NCBI RefSeq assembly: GCF_000763385.1
Contig: NZ_JQFA01000002.1
Span: forward strand, 3,472,001-3,536,000
DNA: 64,000 nucleotides
Direction: 5' to 3'
Source of the DNA: Leptolyngbya sp. KIOST-1
Lineage (GTDB): Bacteria; Cyanobacteriota; Cyanobacteriia; Phormidesmidales; Phormidesmidaceae
A program made the translations under genes and the position numbers. Position 1 is the stretch's first letter. Each line of letters opens with the position of its first letter. The notes under the pieces are model-generated. The model did no database searches, was not told where the DNA came from, and saw nothing but the letters and a program-made list of their open reading frames with translations. Shown piece after piece: positions 34,316-42,806 of this stretch.

Positions 34316-34906
34316 CTAGCTGTCAGTGTTGGGGCCGACAGCGGGTTGCAGAGCTTCTTCGAGGGCTTCGGTGGCTGCGTCGGTGGTGACTTCAACGGTG
34401 GTGTCGGGGGTTTCTTCGGCGGTGGCCTCAGACTCCAGCTCGTCCACCAGGTCTGCGGCGGTGGCGTCGGGGGTAATGTCTTCGGCAGAAGCTTCGACCT
34501 CGGTAGGCTCCTCTAGTGCGGCCTCCAGGGCTTCGGTGGTGTCTTCAATCGCCGCCTCGGGGGGCAATTCTTCTGCCGGGGCTTCCTCAACCGTAACGTC
34601 AGCATCGGTCTCTTCGACGGCAGCTTCCGTTTCTTCAGCTTCAACGGCGGCCTCAGTCTCGTCCACGGCCTCTTCGGTCATCAGATCAGGGGTGGCCTCT
34701 TCAACGGCGGCTTCCAGTTCAGCATCCAGTTCAGCTTCGATCGCATCGACATCGACCACAGGAACGTCGGCTTCGGCGGCGATGGCTTCAACGCCTTCGG
34801 CCGCGGTTTCGAGTTTGGTCTCTTCAGCCTGGGCGGGCAGACCCAGGGCCAGACCGGCGAGGGTGAGGCTACCGGCAGCGAGGGCAAGCTTACGGTAAAT
34901 CGTCAT
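34316..34906 (-). CDS. Highly acidic secreted protein rich in Glu/Ala/Thr
   Basis: From the ATG at 34906 (AGGAGAA ribosome site upstream) the product is 196 residues. It has a signal peptide (TIYRKLALAAGSLTLAGLAL, then GLPAQA). The rest is low-complexity and strongly acidic, with repeated AEE, VEE and TEA motifs and no Cys, Trp or Phe in the mature part. It would be disordered, with high charge, in the periplasm or outside. I do not recognise a family. The upstream region carries three GTTAAG direct repeats shared with the divergent queF. Confidence 0.65.
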   Translation of the reverse strand: MTIYRKLALAAGSLTLAGLALGLPAQAEETKLETAAEGVEAIAAEADVPVVDVDAIEAELDAELEAAVEEATPDLMTEEAVDETEAAVEAEETEAAVEETDADVTVEEAPAEELPPEAAIEDTTEALEAALEEPTEVEASAEDITPDATAADLVDELESEATAEETPDTTVEVTTDAATEALEEALQPAVGPNTDS

Positions 34907-35238
34907 GGTTCTTCTCCTGAAAAGCGTCATCCGATGGGGTTGGGGCCAGCACTACAAGCGTGCTACAAAAAACTACCGCCAACGTTTCGTGAACTTATCA
35001 CGGGGTTTGGGGCAGGGCCAGGGGTGTTAAGCAAGAAGTATGAAGTTTTGGTTAAGCGATTGGAATAACTTTGGTTAAGACAAGTTTGGGGAACTTTAAC
35101 CTGATTGAGGACATCTATGAGCGATCGCCTCTGTTTCGTCGGGTTAAGAAACCCTGAAAAACGTTACATTATCGAAGGCAACTCTCGCGTTGTTTTTGGG
35201 TCTATTGGCCCCGGTCCATTCTTCACTCGGCGCTACCG
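34907..35238. other. Intergenic region between the acidic protein and queF, with GTTAAG direct repeats
   Basis: GTTAAG occurs at 35026, 35051 and 35074 (25 and 23 bp apart, about two helical turns), and TTTAACC in the opposite sense at 35096. GGGTTAAG recurs at 35141. This looks like an array of regulator sites. No preQ1 riboswitch sequence was recognised before queF. Confidence 0.5.
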
Positions 35239-35670
35239 ATGACTCCTGTTTCAGCCTCCCCTGCTCAGTACGGCGATCGCGCCATTCTCCAGGCCAGTGT
35301 AGAACCGCTGGAGAAGTGGCCCAATCCCTCGGAGAATGCCTACACCATTCACCTGGAGCACCCGGAGTTTACGGCGCTGTGCCCCCGCTCTGGCTACCCG
35401 GATTTTGGCACGGTGGTGGTGGACTACTGTCCGGGGCCGTGGGTGGTGGAGTTGAAGGCGTTTAAGCTCTATATCAATAGTTTTCGGGACCAGCGGGTGA
35501 GCCATGAGGCGGTGGCCAATGCGATCGCCGATCGCCTGTGGGAGGAGCTACAGCCCCGGGGGCTGCGGGTGATTGGCGACTACACGCGCCGGGGCGGGGT
35601 GAAGACGGTGATCACGGTGAAGAAGGGCGATTGTGCTGGGTTTGAGCCCTACACGGCCAACGTTTTGTGA
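35239..35670 (+). CDS. queF: NADPH-dependent 7-cyano-7-deazaguanine reductase QueF (preQ1 synthase)
   Basis: A 143-residue protein of the short (unimodular) QueF type. It reduces preQ0 to preQ1 in queuosine synthesis. The catalytic Cys is in FTALCPRSGYPDFG (about 45-58). The QueF signature ELKAFKLYINSFRDQRVSHE follows, and GDYTRRGGVKTVITV is near the end. The ATG at 35239 gives the normal length. It stands alone upstream of a palindrome and the convergent GH13 gene. Confidence 0.93.
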   Translation: MTPVSASPAQYGDRAILQASVEPLEKWPNPSENAYTIHLEHPEFTALCPRSGYPDFGTVVVDYCPGPWVVELKAFKLYINSFRDQRVSHEAVANAIADRLWEELQPRGLRVIGDYTRRGGVKTVITVKKGDCAGFEPYTANVL

Positions 35671-35704
35671 TGCTCAATTTTGGTTGCCGCCCTCCAGGAG
35701 GTGT

Positions 35705-35726
35705 GGGGCAAACGGTTGTTTGCCCC
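35705..35726. terminator. Hairpin GGGGCAAAC/GTTTGCCCC between queF and the GH13 gene
   Basis: A perfect 9-bp stem with loop GGTT. It lies between two convergent genes and could act in both directions; a related hairpin is at 24504. It has no T-run. Confidence 0.5.
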
Positions 35727-35746
35727 TACGGGGTGCTGGATGGTCA

Positions 35747-38197
35747 TCAGCCTCTGCCCACGCGCTCTAGCAGGACTGCCTGGCTGTCGGTGAGGGTAAA
35801 GGCGCTGAGGGCATCGGCGTTGTTCAGGTCTATGCCGGGCGATCGCACCGCCACCCGCCAGCCGTCGCCGTCGAGCTGGAGCCAGTCGGCGGGGGTGACG
35901 GTGAGTGGGTCGCCGCCCATGTGGGCCACCATCGCCACCTGCACCTCGGTACCGGCCTCGGCGGGGGAGGTGCGCAGGCCGTAGAACACCGTCTGCTCGT
36001 CGGTGTGGATGCGGTTGAAGCGATCCAGCGGGGAGAGGTTTTGCCGCAGCCAGGGGTGGGCGCGGCGGAAGCGGCGCAGGGCCAGGTTGTAGGCCACCCG
36101 CTCCGGGTTCAAGTTGTCCTGCTGGAGCCACACGTTGCAGATCGCGTGGGCGTCTTCCATGAAGGTTTTGGCCAGGGTTTTGAGGGTGGTGACATCCATG
36201 GGGGGCAGGGAGATGGTGGCCTGGTCGGCCAGGGTTTGACAGCGGTGGGCGATCGCATCGAGGTCGTAGTCGGTCTCCTCGATGGCGTCGTAGAGCCCCT
36301 GCATGAACCGGCGCAGCTCGGTCAGCTGGGTAAAGCCCATCGCCTTCAGCCCGGGGAACAGCTCGGGCCAGTCGTAGGTTTCGGGGATGATTTGCCAGTC
36401 GAGGAAGCCCACCGCCTCCTCGGCCACCACCTTCACCCCGTAGCGATCGTCGGTGTTGCGCAAAAAGCCCCAGGGGGCGTGCATGGTGCAGTTAATGAAA
36501 TCCATCGGCAGCCCCGGGCTAAAACCATAGGTCATCAGGGCAATGGCGGGGTTGTCGTAGGCGTTGTTGAGCACCTGGGGCAGCCCGTCCCCCAGGTGCC
36601 AGTTGATATCCAGGCTGGGGTCCACCTGGGTGCCCCGGCGCAGGGTATCGTGGTTGCCGCAGCCGGTGATCCAGCATTCGCCCTGGTGGATTTGCTCAGT
36701 CACCCGCCGCCACTTGCGGTCCCAAAACTGGCGTAGGCTGGGGGTGTTGTGGGCAAAGATTAGCGGCCCCCACTGAAAGGCGTCGGGCTTAAACTCCACA
36801 ATGTCGCGGTAGGTGGAGATCTCCTCCCAGTTCTCCGCTGGCCAGGGGCGACCGTCTTCAAAGATCGAGAACAGGCGGCGCTGGCTGTCGCCCACGGTTT
36901 GCAGCACCTCCGCCATCGCCCCCAGGTAGACATCGTCGTACTCCACCTCCCCAGACAGGGGGTTAAAGAACTTGAAGTCCTGGGCTCCATCGACCCGGAT
37001 GCCATCGACGCCGGTGTTGTTCTTGCGCCGCTGCATCTCCAGCAAAATCGCCCGCACCGTGGGGTTCTGGTGGTTGACGTCCTGGCCATACATGTTGGGG
37101 CCTTTCATAAACCGCCCGTTCAGCAGGTCGATGGCCTGGTTGTCGGCGTGGCCGTAGACGATGTCGAAGATCACTTGAATCGGCCCGGTGGGGAAGTTGT
37201 GCAGGGTGGCGATGAACTCGACTAGCTCGTCGGGGCGCAGGGTCTCCAGCACCGAGGGGTCGGTGGCGGAGGAGCCAAAGATGACAATGTCGTAGCCCCA
37301 GTTCTGGGTGTCGGGCTTTTTCAGGGTGACTTTGACGGTGCCGGGGTCGCGATCAATGGTTTCGGTGTCGGGGTCCACCTCGGCCATATCGTCATCTTGC
37401 AGGTTGAAGAAGCCGTGACCCAGGTGGTGCTTGCCCAGGTACTCTACCGTAGGCTCAATGGGCAGCAGCTGCACCGCATCGTAGCCGATGAAGTTTTGCT
37501 CGGCGGGGGTGAGGGGCTGCTGGGCCCTGAGCTTATCGGCAATGCCTTTGTACACCGCCGTCAGACCGCTCAGGTAGCCGTTGGGGGAGGCGGTGTTGAC
37601 GTGGAGCTGGAGGATGTTGCTGGGGGGATGCACCTGCACCACCCCCTGCTCGTCGGTATCCCCCTGGGCGAAGTAGTCCAGGTCGGCTCGCTGCCGCTGC
37701 AAGCTACCCATGTCGTACAGCTCCGCCGGGGCATAGACGCCGTAGGGCAGCGAGTAGGCCAGGGGGTCGCCCACTACTTCCACTTCCTCGCTGTTCACAT
37801 CCAGGTAGCGCAGCCAGTAGAAGGACCCGAGGCGATCGCCCGTGCCCGCCTGCATCCCCGCCAGCACCCCCCAGTGGTACTCCCCCTGCTTGGCCAACTC
37901 CACCGTATCGCGGCGAAACCGCACCGTCTGCCGGGCGGCGGTGGGGTCAATGACCTCCAGAGGGGTAAACACCTCCAGGTAGATGTTCTTGGGCTGCACC
38001 ATGTCAGATTCTAGCTCCGGCGTCCAAAAGCCAATTTCGGTGAGGCCGTCGGCGCGGTAGTGGGCTCCCAGACGGGTGGCCAGGGTCTGCGCCTTGTGGA
38101 ACAGGGTGTCGTCGGACTGGTGCACCTGCTCGGCCCAGTCGAGCAGCGCCTGGGTCTCGGCTGCGAGCAATTGGATTTTGGCAGTGGTGGTGACCAT
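35747..38197 (-). CDS. gghA: GH13 family glycoside hydrolase, probable glucosylglycerol hydrolase
   Basis: From the ATG at 38197 (AAGGAA upstream), 816 residues. GH13 motifs: VIFDIVYGHADNQ, nucleophile region GIRVDGAQDFKF, acid/base RLFSIFEDGRPW and the final TGCGNHDTLR. The N-terminal 120 residues (KIQLLAAETQALLDWAEQV, then LGAHYRADGLTEIGFWTPEL) resemble the cyanobacterial GghA family (Slr1670-like, from memory), which splits the compatible solute glucosylglycerol. It could instead be another glucan-acting GH13 enzyme. The open frame extends upstream to 38413 through repeats, but this is not coding. It lies next to glgB on the same strand, with a repeat-rich gap. Confidence 0.7.
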   Translation of the reverse strand: MVTTTAKIQLLAAETQALLDWAEQVHQSDDTLFHKAQTLATRLGAHYRADGLTEIGFWTPELESDMVQPKNIYLEVFTPLEVIDPTAARQTVRFRRDTVELAKQGEYHWGVLAGMQAGTGDRLGSFYWLRYLDVNSEEVEVVGDPLAYSLPYGVYAPAELYDMGSLQRQRADLDYFAQGDTDEQGVVQVHPPSNILQLHVNTASPNGYLSGLTAVYKGIADKLRAQQPLTPAEQNFIGYDAVQLLPIEPTVEYLGKHHLGHGFFNLQDDDMAEVDPDTETIDRDPGTVKVTLKKPDTQNWGYDIVIFGSSATDPSVLETLRPDELVEFIATLHNFPTGPIQVIFDIVYGHADNQAIDLLNGRFMKGPNMYGQDVNHQNPTVRAILLEMQRRKNNTGVDGIRVDGAQDFKFFNPLSGEVEYDDVYLGAMAEVLQTVGDSQRRLFSIFEDGRPWPAENWEEISTYRDIVEFKPDAFQWGPLIFAHNTPSLRQFWDRKWRRVTEQIHQGECWITGCGNHDTLRRGTQVDPSLDINWHLGDGLPQVLNNAYDNPAIALMTYGFSPGLPMDFINCTMHAPWGFLRNTDDRYGVKVVAEEAVGFLDWQIIPETYDWPELFPGLKAMGFTQLTELRRFMQGLYDAIEETDYDLDAIAHRCQTLADQATISLPPMDVTTLKTLAKTFMEDAHAICNVWLQQDNLNPERVAYNLALRRFRRAHPWLRQNLSPLDRFNRIHTDEQTVFYGLRTSPAEAGTEVQVAMVAHMGGDPLTVTPADWLQLDGDGWRVAVRSPGIDLNNADALSAFTLTDSQAVLLERVGRG

Positions 38198-38228
38198 GGG
38201 GTAGTTCCTTTTTGCGAGAAGGGTGAGG

Positions 38229-38274
38229 GGTAGGGGGTGGATGGGTGGATGGGTAGGGGGTGGATGGGTGGGGG
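38229..38274. repeat. G-rich tandem repeat upstream of the GH13 gene
   Basis: GGGTGGATGGGTGGATGGGT-type units on the plus strand, 32 bp upstream of the GH13 ATG. It is G-rich on the strand opposite to the gene, unlike the stop-codon copies. Confidence 0.8.
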
Positions 38275-38276
38275 AA

Positions 38277-38341
38277 GATCCCAGGGTTCTTTCGCCAGGG
38301 CAGCGAGGGCTCTTTTGCTCTCCCAGAAGAACCCTGGGATC
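38277..38341. repeat. Inverted repeat GATCCCAGGGTTCTT/AAGAACCCTGGGATC
   Basis: Perfect 15-bp arms (38277-38291 and 38327-38341). The same arms, near-perfect, frame 41074-41139. It is a two-copy dispersed palindromic element flanking the GH13/glgB block. Confidence 0.85.
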
Positions 38342-38406
38342 TCTGACGGCGTCGGAAATCTCCGCAAGGTAGACACCGCCGCTCCTAACAAAAAGGAAGC
38401 TCGTAG

Positions 38407-38430
38407 GGTGCATTAGCGAAGCAATGCACC
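38407..38430. repeat. Hairpin GGTGCATT/AATGCACC
   Basis: An 8-bp stem within the gap between glgB and the GH13 gene. A degenerate relative lies at about 22840-22905 (GGTGCATT ... ATGCACC). This belongs to the short palindromes common in cyanobacterial genomes. Confidence 0.5.
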
Positions 38431-38515
38431 GCTCAGGAACCCCCGCGCCATCGCTAATGCTTGGGAATGGGGATGCGATCGCCGCCCACCGCCCAAATCA
38501 CCGTCCCAATCAACG

Positions 38516-38530
38516 GTGGGCAATGCCCAC
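38516..38530. repeat. Hairpin GTGGGC/GCCCAC downstream of glgB
   Basis: A 6-bp stem with loop AAT, followed by CCTACGGG. A small dispersed palindrome of the GTAGGGTGGGCA type. Confidence 0.4.
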
Positions 38531-38546
38531 CCTACGGGTCTACGCC

Positions 38547-38586
38547 ATCCACCCATCCACCCATCCACCCATCCACCCATCCACTC
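38547..38586. repeat. G-rich tandem repeat at the glgB stop codon
   Basis: ATCCACCCATCCACCCATCC on the plus strand. Read on the glgB sense strand it is GGATGGGTGGATGGGTGG and begins a few bases after the glgB TGA. There are about five 8-bp units. Confidence 0.85.
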
Positions 38587-38588
38587 CT

Positions 38589-40838
38589 TCACCTCTCCAG
38601 CTTCAACACCACCACCCCCAGGGGCGGCAGGGTCAAACTCAGGGCATTGGGCCAGCGGGGATTGTCCCAGCCGTGGCTGTGCTGGCCGCCGCCGTTGTCC
38701 ACGCCGCTGCCGCCGTAGACGGTGGCGTCGCTGTTGAGTAGTTCCCGGTAGTAACCGGGCTCGGGCACGCCCACCCAGTAGTCGTACTGGGGCTGGGGGG
38801 TGAAGTTGCACACCGTCACCAGGCATTCGCCGGATTGCTTGTCGCGGCGCAGGAACGACACCACGCTGTTGCCCGCGTCGTTGCAGTCGATCCACTCAAA
38901 GCCGCTGGTGGAAAAGTCGTCGGTGTAGAGGGCGGGCTCCTGCCGATAGAGGCGGTTGAGGTCGGCCACAAACTGCTTTAGCTGGCGGTGGGGGGCGTGG
39001 TTCAGCAAGCCCCAGTCCAGGTCCAGCCAGCTATTCCACTCGGTGGTCTGGCCAAACTCCATGCCCATGAACAGGGTCTTCTTGCCGGGGTGGGTGAACA
39101 TGTAGGCGTAGAGGGCGCGCAGGTTGGCGAACTTCTGCCACTCGTCGCCGGGCATTTTCTGGTAGAGGCTGCCCTTGCCGTGCACCACCTCGTCGTGGGA
39201 GAGGGCCAGCATGAAGTTTTCGCTGAAGGCGTACCAGATGCTGAAGGTGACGTTGTTCTGGTGGTAGCGCCGGTAGAGCGGGTCCTGGCTGAAGTAGTGG
39301 AGCATGTCGTGCATCCAGCCCATGTTCCACTTCAGGTTGAAGCCCAGGCCGCCCACGTAGGTGGGGCGCGACACGTTGGGCCAGGCGGTGGACTCTTCGG
39401 CAATGGAGAGCGCGCCGGGGTAGTAGCCAAACAGCAGCGTGTTGAGCTGGGTCAGCAGCTCCACCGCCTCCAGGTTTTCGTGGCCGCCAAACTGATTCGT
39501 AACCCACTCGCCGTCCTTGCGATCGTAGTCGAGGTAGAGCATGGAGGCGACGGCGTCCACCCGAATGCCGTCGATGTGGTACTTGTCGAACCAGAACAGG
39601 GCGTTGGCAATCAGGAAATTCCGCACCTCGTTGCGGGAGTAGTTGAACACCAGGGTGCCCCAGCCCTTGTGCTCGCCCTTGCGGGGGTCGGCGTGCTCGT
39701 AGAGGTGGCTGCCGTCGAAGTAGGCCAGCCCGTGGGCGTCCTTGGGAAAGTGGCCCGGCACCCAGTCCACAATTACGCCGATGCCCTCGGCGTGGCACTG
39801 GTCTACAAAGTACATGAAGTCCTGGGGGGTGCCAAAGCGGGAGGTGGGGGCAAAGTGCCCGGCCACCTGGTAGCCCCAGGAGCCGTCGAAGGGGTGCTCG
39901 GCCACGGGCATCACCTCAATGTGGGTGTAGCCCATCTCCTTGACGTAGGGGATCAGCCGCGCCGCCAGCTCCCGGTAGGTGAGGAAGCGGGCGTCGGGCT
40001 TTTGGCTGACCCGCACGGCGCTGCCCTGGGCGGGGGGATTGTCCCAGCTGTCGTGGAGCCAGGAGCCCAGGTGGACTTCGTAGACGGAGATGGGCCGCTC
40101 CTGGGGTTCCTGCTGGCGGCGCTGCTCCAGCCAGCGATCGTCGCTCCAGGTGTAGCTCAGGTCGGTGACCACCGAGGCGGTATCGGGCCGCACCTGCTGC
40201 TGAAAGCCGTAGGGGTCGGACTTGAGGTAGACGTGGCCCTGGTGGTTTTTGATCTCGTACTTGTAGATTTCGCCCACGCCCAGGTCGGGAATGAACAGAT
40301 CCCACACGCCGCCGGAGAGCAGGCGCATCTGGTGCTTGCGACCATCCCACTGGTTGAAGTTGCCCACCACCGACACATTGCGGGCGTTGGGAGCCCACAC
40401 GGCAAAGTAAGTGCCGATGACGCCCTCCACCTCCACCGGATGAGCGCCCATTTTTTCGTAGATAGCGTGGTGGTTGCCCTCGCCAAACAGGTGCAGGTCA
40501 AAGTCGGTGAGTAGCGGCGACTTGAAGGCGTAGGGGTCGCGGATTACCCGTTCGTGTCCGTTTTCCTTAATTTTGATCAAGTAATTTTTGTCGGCCTGGC
40601 CGCTCAGCTCGCACTCAAAAAAGTGGGGGTGATGCACCGTGCCCATGGGGTGCTCCTGCCAGGTTTCGGGCCGCACCACCCAGGCGGCTTCGGCCTCGGG
40701 CAGGTAGGCGCGCACCACCCAGCGATCGCCCGCTTCGGGCTGCTCCAGCGGATGGGAGCCAAGGATTTCAAAGGGGTTGCTGTGCCTGTTCTCGACGACG
40801 CGGTAAACCTGGTCGGGGGAAAGGGTTGCAGAAGTCAT
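38589..40838 (-). CDS. glgB: 1,4-alpha-glucan branching enzyme GlgB
   Basis: A 749-residue GH13 enzyme that makes alpha-1,6 branches in glycogen. N-terminal carbohydrate-binding segment with FEILGSHPLEQPE and FAVWAPNARNVSVVGNFNQW. Catalytic motifs: VIVDWVPGHFPKD, nucleophile DGIRVDAVASMLYLDY, acid/base region ALSIAEESTAWP and LALSHDEVVHGKGSL. The length and the start MTSATLSPDQVYRVVENRHS fit cyanobacterial GlgB. Upstream (40839-41151) lies a gap with an inverted-repeat element; downstream lies the GH13 gene on the same strand. The pair suggests linked handling of glycogen and compatible solutes (inference). Confidence 0.96.
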   Translation of the reverse strand: MTSATLSPDQVYRVVENRHSNPFEILGSHPLEQPEAGDRWVVRAYLPEAEAAWVVRPETWQEHPMGTVHHPHFFECELSGQADKNYLIKIKENGHERVIRDPYAFKSPLLTDFDLHLFGEGNHHAIYEKMGAHPVEVEGVIGTYFAVWAPNARNVSVVGNFNQWDGRKHQMRLLSGGVWDLFIPDLGVGEIYKYEIKNHQGHVYLKSDPYGFQQQVRPDTASVVTDLSYTWSDDRWLEQRRQQEPQERPISVYEVHLGSWLHDSWDNPPAQGSAVRVSQKPDARFLTYRELAARLIPYVKEMGYTHIEVMPVAEHPFDGSWGYQVAGHFAPTSRFGTPQDFMYFVDQCHAEGIGVIVDWVPGHFPKDAHGLAYFDGSHLYEHADPRKGEHKGWGTLVFNYSRNEVRNFLIANALFWFDKYHIDGIRVDAVASMLYLDYDRKDGEWVTNQFGGHENLEAVELLTQLNTLLFGYYPGALSIAEESTAWPNVSRPTYVGGLGFNLKWNMGWMHDMLHYFSQDPLYRRYHQNNVTFSIWYAFSENFMLALSHDEVVHGKGSLYQKMPGDEWQKFANLRALYAYMFTHPGKKTLFMGMEFGQTTEWNSWLDLDWGLLNHAPHRQLKQFVADLNRLYRQEPALYTDDFSTSGFEWIDCNDAGNSVVSFLRRDKQSGECLVTVCNFTPQPQYDYWVGVPEPGYYRELLNSDATVYGGSGVDNGGGQHSHGWDNPRWPNALSLTLPPLGVVVLKLER

Positions 40839-41073
40839 AAAAAATTGTGGTGGCTGGGGTCTTGGCCTGACAACCGGTGACGGAGACCAGTTGCCAAGCT
40901 CCGTACTCCGGGTACCTTAAGAAACCTCTCCAAGGAAAAACATCCACCGGAGGAGGGATCTCAATCTGGGGTTAGCCATTTAAGAGAGGCACTCGGGATC
41001 TGCTGCAAACCGCTGGTACAGATCCCTGGGTTCTGGCTGGTGAAGCGGCAGGATTTGTAGGCTTTGGGTCAAG

Positions 41074-41139
41074 GATCCCAGGGTTCTTGGGCTAATAGGC
41101 GACGAATTTTGGGCCATCCAAGGATAGAACCCTGGGATC
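41074..41139. repeat. Inverted repeat GATCCCAGGGTTCTT/AGAACCCTGGGATC, second copy
   Basis: Arms at 41074-41088 and 41126-41139, with a different interior from the copy at 38277. A third decayed arm (GATCCCTGGGTTCT) lies at about 41021. The element occupies the gap between cbiO and glgB; no gene is seen in 40839-41151. Confidence 0.85.
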
Positions 41140-41151
41140 TTTACTGGCGTT

Positions 41152-41955
41152 CTAGGGCCGATCGCCCCCAGTCATCAGCGAATAGGGTTTCTCTAACCCG
41201 TGGGTTTCCATGAGCGCGCGATCGCCCATGATCGCCCTGGGGCAGCCGTCGGCCACGATGCGGCCATCGTCGATCAGCACCACGCGATCGCACACCTCCA
41301 GCACAAACTCCAGGTCGTGGGAGGAGATCAGCAGGGTTTCGGTGGAACTTTGCAGAAAGTGGATCAGGCGGCGGCGGGTGCGCAGGTCGAGGCTGGCGGT
41401 GGGCTCGTCGCAGAGCAAGATCTGGGGCGTCATGGCCAGCAGCCCCGCGATCGCCACCATCTGCTTTTCGCCGCCAGAGAGGTGGTGGGGCGGGCGATCG
41501 AGCAGGGGGGTAATGCCCGCCAGATCGGCGGCCTGGGCCACGCGGGCGGCCACCTCGGCGGGGGGCAGGCCCATGTTCTGGGGGCCAAAGGCGAGGTCGT
41601 CGCGCACGGAGATGGAGAACAGCTGGTCGTCGGGGTCCTGGAACAGCAGGCCGACGTCGGGCCGAAACTGGCCGGGTTTGAGGGGTTCGCCGAATAGATC
41701 GATCTCGCCAGCGGCAGGGGTGAGCACGCCGCAGAGCAGCATAAACAGCGTGGTTTTGCCGCAGCCGTTGTGGCCGATGATGCCGACCCGTTCCCCCGCC
41801 TGCACCGTCAGCGAGACCTGGTCGAGCACCTGGGGCTGGTCGGGGTAGCCGAAGGAGAGATCGCGGGCGGCGATCGCCGGGGGGCGGGGGGCGGTTGCCC
41901 CGGCGTCGAGCACCGGCTCAACGGTCTGTGATAAAACCCTGTCCATTCCCGCCAT
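41152..41955 (-). CDS. cbiO: Cobalt/nickel ECF-type ABC transporter ATP-binding protein CbiO/NikO
   Basis: A 267-residue ABC ATPase. Walker A GHNGCGKTTL (about 60-69), Q-loop LLFQDPDDQLF, signature HLSGGEKQMVAIAGLLAM, Walker B ILLCDEPTASLD and switch His in LLISSHDLEF. The Q-loop PDDQ type is typical of energy-coupling-factor ATPases. The last gene of a four-gene minus-strand operon (nikL-like, cbiM, cbiQ, cbiO), with a 55-bp gap after cbiQ. With CbiM/CbiQ it would import Ni2+ or Co2+. Confidence 0.9.
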   Translation of the reverse strand: MAGMDRVLSQTVEPVLDAGATAPRPPAIAARDLSFGYPDQPQVLDQVSLTVQAGERVGIIGHNGCGKTTLFMLLCGVLTPAAGEIDLFGEPLKPGQFRPDVGLLFQDPDDQLFSISVRDDLAFGPQNMGLPPAEVAARVAQAADLAGITPLLDRPPHHLSGGEKQMVAIAGLLAMTPQILLCDEPTASLDLRTRRRLIHFLQSSTETLLISSHDLEFVLEVCDRVVLIDDGRIVADGCPRAIMGDRALMETHGLEKPYSLMTGGDRP

Positions 41956-42010
41956 CCTCTAGCGCCACCTACCGCAATCCCACTACCGTAACCCCTTTAC
42001 CGCTTTCCAG

Positions 42011-42802
42011 TTACCGCAACCAGCTCAATTCTGCGGCCACCAGGGCGATCGCCGCCGCCCCCACCGCCCCGGTTAACCCCCAGCATAGGGCCGTGGGCCG
42101 GGGGGTGGTGCTCTGCCTGGGGGCAGAGCCTTGGCCGTAGCCCCGCAGCCGCATAGCCTTGTACACCCGCTCCGACTGCTCGTAGCTGCGAATCAGCAGG
42201 TTCCCGGTCAGCAGGGCTAGGTGCTCTAGGGTTTGGCGGTTGACCCTGAGCCAGCCCTGGCGGCGGTGGCCAAAGCCCCGCAGGCCCATGGCCTGCTGCA
42301 TGGTGGTCAGCATGGCGGCGATCTCAAACAGGTAGCGGTAGGAGAGCAGGGCCATATCCGTCAGGATAGTGGGCAGACCGAGCGATCGCATCGCCCCCAG
42401 CAGGGTCAAAAATGGCGTGGTGCCCAGCAACACAAACCCCAGGGTCAAAATCGACAAAAACCGTCCCACAATCAGCAGTGCAGCCCGCAGCCCCTCCTCC
42501 CGCAGGGTCAGCCAGCCCCACTGCCCCAGCACCGTATCCCCCACCGTCAGCGGCAGCAGCACCACCACCGCCACAATAAACAGCCCCGGATAGCTCAGCC
42601 GCCGCCGCAAAAAGCTCAGGGGCAGGCTTGAGAGGCCGTAGAGCACCGCCGCCAGGGCCAAAATCCACGGCACCAGGGCCAGGTTTTGCACCGTGGCAAA
42701 GGCAAACATCAGCCCCAGCAGGCTCAGCAGCTTGAGCCGGGGTGCCCAGCGATGAATCACCGACTCGCGGTGGACGTAGGTGTCAAAACTCACCGATCCC
42801 AC
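42011..42802 (-). CDS. cbiQ: Cobalt/nickel ECF transporter transmembrane protein CbiQ
   Basis: A 263-residue membrane protein with about five to six helices. The coupling helices carry the ARG-type motifs as MALLSYRYLFEI, QAMGLRGFGHRRQ and YKAMRLRGYGQGS, which are the family contacts to the ATPase. It begins MGSVSFDTYVHRESVIHRWA. It starts four bases after the cbiM stop, so it is translationally coupled. Role: the T-component of the Ni/Co uptake complex in the plasma membrane. Confidence 0.9.
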   Translation of the reverse strand: MGSVSFDTYVHRESVIHRWAPRLKLLSLLGLMFAFATVQNLALVPWILALAAVLYGLSSLPLSFLRRRLSYPGLFIVAVVVLLPLTVGDTVLGQWGWLTLREEGLRAALLIVGRFLSILTLGFVLLGTTPFLTLLGAMRSLGLPTILTDMALLSYRYLFEIAAMLTTMQQAMGLRGFGHRRQGWLRVNRQTLEHLALLTGNLLIRSYEQSERVYKAMRLRGYGQGSAPRQSTTPRPTALCWGLTGAVGAAAIALVAAELSWLR

Positions 42803-42806
42803 AGAC

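Noticed and set aside
34326-34898. A Ser/Ala/Val-rich plus-strand frame
   Set aside because: Shadow of the acidic secreted protein, whose signal peptide and ribosome site are clear.
35160-35238. preQ1 riboswitch upstream of queF
   Set aside because: No convincing stem with the conserved A-rich tail was seen near the start codon.
35747-38413. Extending the GH13 protein to an upstream start at 38413
   Set aside because: The added residues pass through dispersed and G-rich repeats (PPTHPPIHP) and are not family-like; the ATG at 38197 has a ribosome site.
38988-40514. A 508-codon plus-strand frame inside glgB
   Set aside because: It is the antisense shadow of a clearly conserved glgB; Val/Gly/His-rich with no motif.
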